This document shows positions 18,473 through 25,437 of a stretch of 27,273 nucleotides of DNA, one piece after another; position 1 is the first letter of the stretch; every line of letters starts with the position of its first letter. Position numbers and translations under genes: made by a program. The DNA is from JAICUY01 sp038250515 (GTDB lineage: Bacteria > Chloroflexota > Limnocylindria > QHBO01). The notes beneath the pieces were generated by a model that was not told the DNA's origin, searched no databases, and saw only the letters and a program-made list of their open reading frames with translations. Location of the stretch: contig JBBSCG010000026.1 in NCBI GenBank assembly GCA_038250515.1, positions 1 to 27,273 of the forward strand, written 5' to 3'.

Positions 18473-19395
18473 GTCCGCTCGGCAGTTGACTGGCCGAGCA
18501 GGCCGGACGGCCGGAACACCAGGACCAGGATGAGCACCGCGAAGACGATCGCCTCCGACCAGCGGAACAGCTTGAACTGGCCGGCGAAGACCTCGACGAA
18601 GCCGATGAAGAAGCCGCCGAGCGCCGCCCCGGTGGTATTCCCGATGCCACCGAGCACCGCCGCGGTGAACGCCTTGAGCCCGGCGCTGAAGCCGATGGTG
18701 AAGCCGATCTGGCCGAAGTGCAGGCCATACACGACGCCGCCGGCCCCGGCCAGGGCCGACCCGATGAAGAAGGTCACCGCGATCGTGCGGTTGATGTTGA
18801 CGCCCATCAGCTGCGCGGCCTCGCGATCCTGCGCGGTCGAGCGCATGGCGCGGCCGAGTCGCGTCCGGCCGACGAAGGCCTGCAGCGCGAAGATGAGTCC
18901 GATGGTCAGAAGGAAGATGAAGACGCTCAGGACCGAGATCCGTGCGCCGAGGAGCTCGAATCGCGCGTCGTTGCCGAAGATCTGGGGTGTGCGCTTCGGT
19001 GACGAGCCGAACATCACCTGGATGATGTTCTGCAGGATGAATGACACGCCGATGGCGGTGAGCAGCGGCGCCAGGCGCGGGGCGTTCCGCAGCGGGCGAT
19101 AGGCGAACCGCTCGATCGCGACGCCCACGATGCCCATGGCGAGCATCACCACCGCGAAGATCAGGATCAGGACGCCGGCGAGCAGGAATGGGTCGTCGAT
19201 GGGTCCGTGCATCGCCAGCGGAACGGTGAGCAGCCACATGGCGGTGAAGGCACCGACCATGAACACGTCACCGTGGGCGAAGTTGATCAGCTCGATGATG
19301 CCGTACACCATCGTGTAGCCCAGCGCGATCAGCGCGTAGATCGAACCGAGCGTCAGCGCGTTGAAGAACTGCTGGGTGAAGACCGAAAGTTCCAC
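18469..19395 (-). CDS. livH: Branched-chain amino acid ABC transporter permease LivH
   Basis: Partner permease of LivM, 308 residues, mostly membrane helices. Typical LivH sequence starts at once: FFNALTLGSIYALIALGYTMVYGIIELINFAHGDVFMVGAF. RTRLGRAMRSTAQDREAAQLMGVNINRTIAVTF forms the cytosolic coupling loop, and GLKAFTAAVLGGIGN precedes the last helices. The start is GTG at 19395 with AGGAG about 11 nt upstream. An 82-nt gap containing a strong stem-loop separates it from livJ, and it overlaps livM by 4 bp. Confidence 0.95.
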   Translation of the reverse strand: MELSVFTQQFFNALTLGSIYALIALGYTMVYGIIELINFAHGDVFMVGAFTAMWLLTVPLAMHGPIDDPFLLAGVLILIFAVVMLAMGIVGVAIERFAYRPLRNAPRLAPLLTAIGVSFILQNIIQVMFGSSPKRTPQIFGNDARFELLGARISVLSVFIFLLTIGLIFALQAFVGRTRLGRAMRSTAQDREAAQLMGVNINRTIAVTFFIGSALAGAGGVVYGLHFGQIGFTIGFSAGLKAFTAAVLGGIGNTTGAALGGFFIGFVEVFAGQFKLFRWSEAIVFAVLILVLVFRPSGLLGQSTAERT

Positions 19396-19429
19396 CGGGC
19401 GGTCAACTCCTGAGCGCGTATGAACGACA

Positions 19430-19459
19430 AAGGGGCCGGAACTCGCGTTCCGGCCCCTT
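19430..19459 (-). terminator. Stem-loop between livJ and livH (partial terminator)
   Basis: A perfect 12-bp stem (AAGGGGCCGGAA / TTCCGGCCCCTT) with a 6-nt loop lies just after the livJ stop. On the minus strand it is followed by TTGTCGTTC, a poor U-tract. This fits a leaky terminator or RNA-stabilising hairpin that keeps the binding-protein message in excess over the permease genes, as is common in ABC importer operons. Confidence 0.7.
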
Positions 19460-19477
19460 CGTCAAGGGCGGGCTGGA

Positions 19478-20758
19478 CTACTGCCCGGCGAAGTCCTTCT
19501 GCGAGTCGAAGACCCAGTCGCCGCCATCGGCCGCCGACGTATCGGTCTTGTAATACGAGATGATCTTCTGGCTCGAGTCGCCGTTCTCGTCGAACGAGAG
19601 CTTGCCGAGCACCGTGTCGAACTCGGTGCCGCCCGTGGCATTCGCACGAACCTTGGCGCGAAGATCCTTCATGTCGGAAGCATCCTTGCCGGCCTCAATG
19701 GACGCCAGGATCACCTGCGTGCAGGCGTAGGCCGGAGCACTGTAGGCACCCGGGTCCTTGCCGTACTCGTCGTTGTACTTCTTGGTGAAGTCGCCCGCGT
19801 TCGGGATGTCGTGGATGGCTGCCACGCTGCCGAACGAGTTCGCGGCATCCGCACCGGCCAGGTTGACATAGCTGCCTTCGGCCTTGCCGTTGCCGTCGAC
19901 AATGCCATCACCGCCGATGTAGGGCAGGTCGCCCATGCCGACGTCGGCCATCTGCGTGCGCAGCTTCGCACCACCGGTTGTGGTCACGCCGCCGTAGAAG
20001 ACTGCCTCGGGACTGTCGCCCTGCGCGGCCGTCAGGATGCTGGTGTAGTCAGCCGAGCCGTCCGAGTTCGGCACGCCCTGCCGACCGGTGATTGTGCCAC
20101 CGAGCTCCTTGAACTTGGCCTCGAAAGTGTCAGCCAGGCCCTTACCGTATGTCTCGGTGTCGTCGACGATGAAGACCGTCTTCTTGCCGAGCGTGGTGTA
20201 CAGGTAGTCGGACAGTGCCGGTCCCTGGAGGTCGTCGGTCGCCGCCACGCGGACGTAGCTCACCGGGCTGTCGCCGCGGAGCAGCTTGCCCTCGGCATCC
20301 TTCTTGGTCAGTGAGGGGTTGGTGTTCGCCGGGCTGCACTGCAGCAGGCCCGCCGGTGCGGTCACCGGGATCTCGGCGGCGCCGACGTTCGAGTTGAACG
20401 GCCCGACCATGCCAACCACGCTCTCATCGCTGATGAGCTGCTGGACGTTGGTCGCGCCCTGCTCGGGGTTGTGCACGCCGTTGACTGCGTCGTCCTTGAC
20501 GCTCACCTTGATGGTGTAGCCGCCGACGCCACCCTTGGCGTTGGCTTCCTTGACCGCCAGGTTCACGCCGTTCAGGGTGGGCTCGCCGTTCGGCGCCTCG
20601 CCGCCGGAGAGCGGAAGATCGACGCCGATCGTCACTGTCTTGCCGCCGGCGCCGCTGGCGTTGTTGCTGGCGCTGGGGGTGTTACCGCCGCCCTGGCAGG
20701 CGGCCAGGATGAGCACCGATACCGCCAAGGGTGCGGCAAACCGCATATGTCTCTGCAT
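19478..20758 (-). CDS. livJ: Branched-chain amino acid ABC transporter substrate-binding lipoprotein
   Basis: Periplasmic-binding-protein-like fold type I receptor of the importer, anchored outside the membrane by lipid. The 426 residues begin with a signal peptide II (RFAAPLAVSVLILAAC; lipid Cys21). After a Ser/Asn/Gly linker come TIGVDLPLSGGEAPNGEPTLNGVNLAV, the start of a Peripla_BP_6 domain, and QQLISDESVVGMVGPFNS and AVFYGGVTTTGGAKL later on. The ATG at 20758 has GGAGG 9 nt upstream; an upstream in-frame extension to 20830 would spoil the signal peptide. The ligand cannot be told from sequence; Leu/Ile/Val or related amino acids are likely from the family. Confidence 0.94.
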   Translation of the reverse strand: MQRHMRFAAPLAVSVLILAACQGGGNTPSASNNASGAGGKTVTIGVDLPLSGGEAPNGEPTLNGVNLAVKEANAKGGVGGYTIKVSVKDDAVNGVHNPEQGATNVQQLISDESVVGMVGPFNSNVGAAEIPVTAPAGLLQCSPANTNPSLTKKDAEGKLLRGDSPVSYVRVAATDDLQGPALSDYLYTTLGKKTVFIVDDTETYGKGLADTFEAKFKELGGTITGRQGVPNSDGSADYTSILTAAQGDSPEAVFYGGVTTTGGAKLRTQMADVGMGDLPYIGGDGIVDGNGKAEGSYVNLAGADAANSFGSVAAIHDIPNAGDFTKKYNDEYGKDPGAYSAPAYACTQVILASIEAGKDASDMKDLRAKVRANATGGTEFDTVLGKLSFDENGDSSQKIISYYKTDTSAADGGDWVFDSQKDFAGQ

Positions 20759-20789
20759 CCAGTCTTTCCTCCAGGAGTCTCGGAGGGCA

Positions 20790-20801
20790 CGTGTATACAC
20801 G
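20790..20801. promoter_or_regulatory. Perfect palindrome in the livJ leader
   Basis: CGTGTATACACG is a 12-bp perfect palindrome about 30 nt before the livJ start and downstream of the proposed promoter. With one bulged G it extends to GGGCA...TGCCC, 22 paired positions in all. It could be a repressor operator for the liv operon or a leader hairpin. It also contains a TATACA that could be a -10, though no properly spaced -35 is present. Confidence 0.45.
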
Positions 20802-20825
20802 CTGCCCGTTTCAAAGGTGGGCCGC

Positions 20826-20855
20826 ATCATAATGGCGGCCTCGCCGGTCGCGCAA
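20826..20855 (-). promoter_or_regulatory. Candidate liv operon promoter
   Basis: On the minus strand, a TATGAT -10 (20831-20826), an 18-bp spacer and a weak -35 TTGCGC (20855-20850). A run of six A just upstream (near 20859-20865) could be an UP element. The predicted leader of about 60 nt contains the palindrome and the GGAGG site of livJ. Confidence 0.45.
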
Positions 20856-21028
20856 GCATTTTTTCCCGCCTGCGTCCCTGACTAGCCTTCCGACTGACGA
20901 ATGGTTCAGACCGATGCCGCCATCTGCTCGTTGTCCCATCCAGCTCGACCTCGCATGGTTCGCCGTGCTATGCTTGCCGCGGTACGTCATGCAGCGCCCG
21001 CGCTGCGTTTCGCTCCCGAGAGGGCCCG

Positions 21029-21499
21029 TTGGAGTATCACATCCGCACCGCCCGCCTCACCGATGTCGAATCGGCGATCCGCATTCTGTTGCGCGACCGA
21101 CCAGTCGACGACGAGGCGCGGCGCGACGATTCCGACCGATTGCGCAGTCTGCTCTTCGTCCCGTCATCGACCGTTGTCGTTGCCGAGTCCGAGCGCCGCG
21201 TCATTGGTCTCGGTGTCCTCTCGATTCGTCCCTCGGTGCGCTCGGGGCCATTCGTCGGCGTGATCGACGAGCTGGTCACGGCACCTGGAGACGTGGAAGG
21301 GAGCGCCGCGGGCAAGGCTGACGCCGCGCGTCGCACGAGCATCGGCTGCTCGATTCTCGAACAGCTGGTCACGTCGGCGCGTAACAAGGGTTGTACGCGC
21401 GTGGAGGTCTCCGATCCCCTCGTATCCGCAGAACCGGCGCTGTTGAAGCAAGCCGGGTTCGCGAAGCGAGGAGTGCTGCTGAGCCGCGCCATCGGTTGA
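21029..21499 (+). CDS. GNAT-family N-acetyltransferase-like protein
   Basis: A 156-residue protein with the GNAT layout: beta-1 and helix 1 (YHIRTARLTDVESAIRILL), beta-2/3 (TVVVAESERRVIGLGVL), beta-4 (GVIDELVTAP) and helix 3 (SIGCSILEQLVTSARNKGCTRVEVSDP), then a LLKQAGFAKRGVLLSR end. The acetyl-CoA loop (R/Q-x-x-G-x-G/A) is not well kept around RTSIGCS, so activity is uncertain. The start is TTG at 21029 with GAGAGGG about 4 nt upstream. An extended -10-like TGCTATGCT lies at 20966-20974, leaving a leader of about 50 nt. It is followed after 66 nt by the NYN gene and may share its transcript. Substrate unknown. Confidence 0.75.
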   Translation: MEYHIRTARLTDVESAIRILLRDRPVDDEARRDDSDRLRSLLFVPSSTVVVAESERRVIGLGVLSIRPSVRSGPFVGVIDELVTAPGDVEGSAAGKADAARRTSIGCSILEQLVTSARNKGCTRVEVSDPLVSAEPALLKQAGFAKRGVLLSRAIG

Positions 21500-21565
21500 T
21501 CCGACGGCGCGCCGGGCCGGGACGCCAGGCGCCAACCACATCTCATTCATCAGGAGAAAGCTCAC

Positions 21566-22930
21566 TTGAGCAAGAACGTGGCGGTCTTTATTGACGTCGC
21601 CAACCTTTACTACTCCGCCCGCGGGCAGGATGTCGACGTGGACTACGTCGCACTGCTGAAGGCGGCAACCAAGGGGCGCGATCTGATTCGCGCCTATGCC
21701 TACTCCGGCCTGGATCCGGAGAACGAGAACCAGCGGAAGTTCATCGACTTCCTCACCAAGAACGGCTACAAGGTCGTTCACAAGGACATTCGCAAGTTCG
21801 GCGACGGCCGCGTCAAGGCGAACCTCGACATCGAGTTGGTCGTCGATCTGTTCCGGCTGCAGGACCGCATGGACATCGCGGTCATCGTTTCCGGCGACGG
21901 CGACTTCGCTCCAGCCATTCGCGCCCTCCAGGACGTCGGCGTGCGCTGTGAGGTCATCAGCTTCCGGCCGAACACCAGCTCCGACCTGATGGCGGTGGCC
22001 GATGAGTTCACCGACATCATGAAGATCGCCAGCATCGGTCGCGAGAAGACCGCCGCCAAGGGGATGAGCGCACCGCCGATGCCCGCCAAGGAGGTCGAGC
22101 CCGAGTTCGGCTTCCGTGATGCGTCGCCGGCCGTCGCCGCCGCCGCACTCGCGGCGATCCGCGGCGGTGACACGACGCGCGGCGGCCGCGGCCGTGGACG
22201 CACCGTCACCTCCACCACACGTCGCCGCGAGGAGCCGGCAGCCGAGGAGACTGCCGAGGTGGCGCCCACCGCGGTCGCGGAAACGCACGAGGAGAACGCC
22301 AGCGAGAACGGGGAGCACCGCCGTCGGCGGCGTCGAGGCGGCCGCGGTCGCGGCCGGCGTGGTCACGCTGAGGGGGAGGTCGCCGCGACCGCTCCATCGG
22401 CCGAGGAGGTCGGCTGGCAGGAGTTCGACGACATCAGCCAGCTCGGTAACCTCGAGGAGGATCGCGCTTACACGTTTGAAGAGGCGGATGCCGACACGCT
22501 CGCCGAGCTCGGACTGCTGGACGAGGCGCCCGCCTCCGCTGCCGTCGACGCCGAGTCACCGGCTGAACACGCCACGAAGCCGCGGGGCACTCGTACCCGC
22601 AAGCCGAAGGCTGAGGCGGTCACCGCCGAAGCGCCGGCCGAGCAGGAGAAGCCGAAGCGCGGCCGACCGCGCAAGGCTGCATCGGCCACGGCTGAGACAG
22701 CGAAGGATCCGCCGAAGGGCCGTCGCACCCGCAAGGCCGCTGACGCAGACGCAGCGACTTCCGCGGATGCGAGCTCGGACGAGTCAGCGCCCAAGCCGCG
22801 CCGCGCCCGCTCGCGCAAGCCGAAGACCGAGGGGGCAGGCGCGGAAGCATCAGCACCGTCCAACGAGGATGGGGAAGGCGAGCCGCAGGGAATCTGGGGT
22901 CGCTTCCGTTCGGCCCGCACGACCCGCTAG
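21566..22930 (+). CDS. NYN-domain (LabA/DUF88) putative ribonuclease with long basic tail
   Basis: The N-terminal 160 residues form a NYN (PIN-like) domain: VAVFIDVANLYYSA (Asp10, Asn13), LDIELVVDLFRLQ (Asp88, Asp94) and VIVSGDGDFAPAIRALQDVG (Asp111, Asp113). These give the acidic cluster expected for a metal-dependent RNase. From about residue 165 to 454 the chain is low-complexity and rich in Ala, Glu, Arg and Lys. It includes an RRRRRGGRGRGRR patch and AT-hook-like repeats (KRGRPRKA, PKGRRTRKA, KPRRARSRKPK, GTRTRKPK). The start is TTG at 21566 with AGGAG 9 nt upstream. Predicted role: RNA processing or decay with a disordered nucleic-acid-binding tail. The domain call is firm, the role is inference. 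Confidence 0.88.
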   Translation: MSKNVAVFIDVANLYYSARGQDVDVDYVALLKAATKGRDLIRAYAYSGLDPENENQRKFIDFLTKNGYKVVHKDIRKFGDGRVKANLDIELVVDLFRLQDRMDIAVIVSGDGDFAPAIRALQDVGVRCEVISFRPNTSSDLMAVADEFTDIMKIASIGREKTAAKGMSAPPMPAKEVEPEFGFRDASPAVAAAALAAIRGGDTTRGGRGRGRTVTSTTRRREEPAAEETAEVAPTAVAETHEENASENGEHRRRRRRGGRGRGRRGHAEGEVAATAPSAEEVGWQEFDDISQLGNLEEDRAYTFEEADADTLAELGLLDEAPASAAVDAESPAEHATKPRGTRTRKPKAEAVTAEAPAEQEKPKRGRPRKAASATAETAKDPPKGRRTRKAADADAATSADASSDESAPKPRRARSRKPKTEGAGAEASAPSNEDGEGEPQGIWGRFRSARTTR

Positions 22931-22949
22931 CGTCGACGCGAACGGGTCG
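22920..22949. terminator. Hairpin between convergent NYN and YtxH genes
   Basis: CGACCCG and CGGGTCG pair across 16 nt that themselves contain the self-complementary GCGTCGACGC. The structure spans the NYN stop and the 25-nt gap to the end of the minus-strand YtxH gene. There is no U-tract on either strand, so a bidirectional terminator role is only suggested by position. Confidence 0.35.
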
Positions 22950-22955
22950 CCGTGT

Positions 22956-23636
22956 TCAGAGGGCTTCGTCGGCCTCGCGTGGGGTGGTCGAGACGTCGGC
23001 ATCGATCGGGGTGCCTGTGCTCGTCTCGTCGAGGCCCGATAGCTCGTCGCCGCCGTTCTTCGGTTCGCGCTGGAAGAGCGGCACCCATTCCGGGGCGTTC
23101 TCCGCGGCGTCGCGCGCCTTCTCGGCGAGCTCGTCACGCATCTCGCGACCCGGCTTGGGTGCGGTGAGCAGCGCCACGGCGGCGCCGGCGATCGCGCCGA
23201 TCACCATCCCGAGGAAGAACGTGCCCCAATGCCGTCGCTCGCGGCGCCGGAGGTTGAGCCGCGTCGCGGCGGCATCGACAAGCTCCCGACCGGCGGGCAC
23301 GGCCGCTCCGGCGGCGCCGACGGCGACGGCTCGCCGCTTCCACAGGTCCTTCAGCTGTGGCCGAACGTCCTTGACCCAGGTCCGTCGGCCCCACTTCGAG
23401 GCGTCCTGGGAGGCGCGACCGAGGTTGCGGGCCGCGTCGCGTCGCAGTGGCCCGGACTCGTGCCAGGCCTCCTGTGCGCGCTCGGCGGCCATCTCGGTGG
23501 CATCGGTCAATGCGCCGGCAATCTCCTTGCCGCGCTGTGCGATTGTTTCAGTTACGTCCGCCTCGAGCACCCTGTCGACGATCGACTTGACGCCCGCGGA
23601 GAGATCTTCGGCCGCTCTGGCGGTTCCGCTGGCCAT
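22956..23636 (-). CDS. YtxH-domain membrane protein
   Basis: A 226-residue protein. An amphipathic, Ala/Glu-rich helical N-terminal half (about 1-100) resembles apolipoprotein- or LEA-like helices. A possible first hydrophobic stretch lies near 103-115. A clear membrane helix at about 138-158 then runs straight into LLTAPKPGREMRDEL, the YtxH signature. The C-terminal 40 residues are acidic and disordered. The ATG at 23636 has a near-perfect AAGGAGG about 7 nt upstream, unlike the leaderless divergent holB. A CATACT box at 23683-23678 may be its -10. YtxH proteins are linked to general stress in Firmicutes; no biochemical role is established. Confidence 0.82.
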   Translation of the reverse strand: MASGTARAAEDLSAGVKSIVDRVLEADVTETIAQRGKEIAGALTDATEMAAERAQEAWHESGPLRRDAARNLGRASQDASKWGRRTWVKDVRPQLKDLWKRRAVAVGAAGAAVPAGRELVDAAATRLNLRRRERRHWGTFFLGMVIGAIAGAAVALLTAPKPGREMRDELAEKARDAAENAPEWVPLFQREPKNGGDELSGLDETSTGTPIDADVSTTPREADEAL

Positions 23637-23711
23637 GGCTTTCCTCCTTGAGACTCGGGCACAATTTGGGTGCACGAAGTATGCCACTGACCCGTCCGCC
23701 CGATGCCAACC

Positions 23712-23717
23712 TATACT
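23712..23717 (+). promoter_or_regulatory. TATACT(CGG) -10 box of the holB operon
   Basis: TATACTCGG, then a GTG start at 23725 just 7 nt after the hexamer. This is the tightest spacing of the four copies and the only one with GTG. A CTGACC 19 bp upstream is a poor -35 candidate. Confidence 0.6.
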
Positions 23718-23724
23718 CGGTTTC

Positions 23725-24807
23725 GTGATCGAGATGGACCCCAAGCCGGGCTTCCTCAGCCTGGGCCAGTCGACGGCGCGCGCCATCGCGGTGCGCTCGG
23801 CGCAACGCGGCCGCCTGCAGCGCACGCTGCTGGTGCACGGCCCGGCGGGTGCGGACAAGTCGGCGTTCGTCGACGATCTGCTTGCCCTTTTGCTGTGCAC
23901 CGATGCGGATGCCGCCAACCGGCCATGCAACGCCTGTCGCGCCTGCCGGCAGGCGCGGGCACACAGCCACCCGGACCTGGTGATGGGCTCGCCCGAGCGA
24001 TGGCGCGAGGAGCGCTCGAGCGGCGACAGCATCGTCGCGGTCGCACGCCGCTGGCTGCTCCAGACCGCCGGGTCGCCGGTCGCCGGGGAGCGGCGCGTGA
24101 TCGTCATCGAGCGGGTCGACCAGGCGAACGAGCAGGCGCAGAACGTCCTGCTCAAGGTGCTCGAGGAGCCCGGCGACCGGCAGATGTTCATCCTCGTCGC
24201 CGACGAGCCGAGCCGCCTGCTGCCGACGATCCGGTCCCGGACGCAGCCGATGCGCATCGGGCCGGTGTCGCGCGGCGAGCTGGTCGCCTGGCTCATGGAC
24301 CGCGAGCGGCTGCCCGAGGATCAGGCCGATGCCCTGGCCCGCATCTCGAACGGGCTGTCCGGCACCGCAACCGCCTTCGCGCGCAACCACGAACTCGTTG
24401 CCTGGCGGCGTCGCACGCAGCGCGAGCTGCTCGAGCTGCTGAGCCGCGGTACGGCCGACCGCTTTGGATCGATCCGCGACCTGCTCGACGCGGCACCGGG
24501 AGGCCCTCGGCCGGCAAACGACGACGAGCAGGCCTCGGCCGGCGTGCAGCGTGCAGCCTCGGTGCTGGTGATCGATGTTTGGCTGGATCTCGCCCGTGAC
24601 CTGCTCGTGGCGGCGGCCGGCAGGCCGCAGTTCGCGCCGGCCGTCGAGCTGGTGGAGGGCCTGCCGCAGGCAGGCCGCATCGGTACATCTCGGCTGCTCG
24701 CGTTCATGAGGAAGCTGGAACGGATCAGGGGAGGCCTGCTGCAGAATGCCGCGCCGAAGCTCGCCATGGAAGTGGCGATGCTCGCGTGGCCATCGATTCG
24801 TGAGTGA
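23725..24807 (+). CDS. holB: DNA polymerase III delta' subunit (clamp-loader)
   Basis: Clamp-loader subunit that helps place the beta clamp on primed DNA. The 360 residues show the DnaX/HolB N-terminal fold: RLQRTLLVHGPAGADKSAF, a zinc module with one Cys after LLL, then C-x2-C-x2-C (PCNACRACRQ), and SHPDL. RRVIVIERVDQANEQAQNVLLKVLEEPGDRQMFILV is the strongly conserved DnaX-type block, followed by TIRSRTQP. Two features mark it as delta' rather than DnaX: the P-loop is broken (GPAGADKS, Asp for Gly) and there is no C-terminal tau region. The usual SRC motif reads SRT. The start is GTG 23725 behind the promoter word; the frame upstream runs antisense through the YtxH gene. It overlaps the acylphosphatase gene by 8 nt. 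Confidence 0.9.
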   Translation: MIEMDPKPGFLSLGQSTARAIAVRSAQRGRLQRTLLVHGPAGADKSAFVDDLLALLLCTDADAANRPCNACRACRQARAHSHPDLVMGSPERWREERSSGDSIVAVARRWLLQTAGSPVAGERRVIVIERVDQANEQAQNVLLKVLEEPGDRQMFILVADEPSRLLPTIRSRTQPMRIGPVSRGELVAWLMDRERLPEDQADALARISNGLSGTATAFARNHELVAWRRRTQRELLELLSRGTADRFGSIRDLLDAAPGGPRPANDDEQASAGVQRAASVLVIDVWLDLARDLLVAAAGRPQFAPAVELVEGLPQAGRIGTSRLLAFMRKLERIRGGLLQNAAPKLAMEVAMLAWPSIRE

Positions 24808-25084
24808 CGTCGAGCGCCTACTGGCGATGGTGGTCGGCCGCGTGCAGGGTGTCGGCTTTCGGTGGTGGGCGCGGCGCCAGGCCGAGCTGCTTGGCCTGAC
24901 CGGATGGATCCGCAATGGCGACGACGAGCGGACGGTCGAGGTGCTGGCCGAGGGGCCGCCGCCAAAGCTCGACCTGCTGGTCGAGCGCCTGCGAACCGGG
25001 CCACATGGCGCGCGCGTCGAGCGCGTCGATGTGCGACGTGAACCCGCCAGCGGTGAGTTCGGGCGCTTCGAGATCGGCCGATGA
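24800..25084 (+). CDS. acyP: Acylphosphatase
   Basis: Small enzyme that hydrolyses acyl-phosphate bonds such as 1,3-bisphosphoglycerate and carbamoyl phosphate. The 94 residues fit the family. The active-site loop GRVQGVGFR (catalytic Arg21) and the second signature GWIRNGDD (catalytic Asn39) are intact, followed by VEVLAEGP and a C-terminal FEIGR. The start is GTG at 24800, inside the end of holB; an internal ATG at 24827 would remove the first strand. The stop TGA is shared with the next ATG (ATGA). It is cotranscribed with holB and the lipid kinase. Confidence 0.93.
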   Translation: MSDVERLLAMVVGRVQGVGFRWWARRQAELLGLTGWIRNGDDERTVEVLAEGPPPKLDLLVERLRTGPHGARVERVDVRREPASGEFGRFEIGR

Positions 25085-25437
25085 ACTGGCGAGCGGCCGG
25101 CTGCCTGGTCGTGGGCTCGCTGCTGTTCATCGGAGTCGGCCTGTTCGGCCTTTCACTGGCAACATCGCGTGTCGGGTGCTTCGACACGCTGCAGACTGCC
25201 GATGGCGTCTACCGTCTCGACGGCGAGCCCGCTCGATCTCCGTCATTGGGCAGCGGAGCGGCGCCGGTCGAGATCGGTACGACGCTGGTGGGCCTTTCCA
25301 CGCGCCGGGTCTTCGGGCCGCCGGGGACCAACCCGAACGACGCCACCGCGCCGCGTCCGGGCGAGATTGCGGTGGAGTGCGGCGACGCAACCTATCAGGC
25401 GTACCGGCTGCAGCGGCCGCCGGGGGCGTCGTCGTGA
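25081..25437 (+). CDS. Membrane-anchored hypothetical protein
   Basis: A 118-residue protein with one N-terminal hydrophobic segment (about 7-29, AGCLVVGSLLFIGVGLFGLSL) and a short extracytoplasmic domain. Cys8 within the N-terminus has no proper lipobox, so a plain membrane anchor or Sec signal is more likely. Two further Cys (in RVGCFDT and VECGD) may pair outside the cell. The segment ARPGEIAVECGDATYQAYRLQ-like end has no family that I recognise. It overlaps acyP (ATGA) and the lipid kinase (GTGA) by 4 bp each, so it is a genuine operon member. Confidence 0.7.
   Translation: MNWRAAGCLVVGSLLFIGVGLFGLSLATSRVGCFDTLQTADGVYRLDGEPARSPSLGSGAAPVEIGTTLVGLSTRRVFGPPGTNPNDATAPRPGEIAVECGDATYQAYRLQRPPGASS

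Noticed and set aside
17447..19102. 551-codon plus-strand frame across livM and livH
   Set aside because: Antisense shadow; both permeases are convincing on the other strand.
18473..19237. Long N-terminal extension of LivM
   Set aside because: This part reads livH in a wrong frame (Arg/His/Pro-rich). The ATG at 18472 with an ATGA overlap is the natural start.
21164..22366. 400-codon minus-strand frame opposite the GNAT and NYN genes
   Set aside because: No motifs; overlaps two plausible plus-strand genes with ribosome-binding sites.
22930..23724. N-terminal extension of HolB to 22984
   Set aside because: Reads antisense through the YtxH gene and is Ser/Arg/Ala-rich; the GTG at 23725 follows the promoter word and fits the family length.
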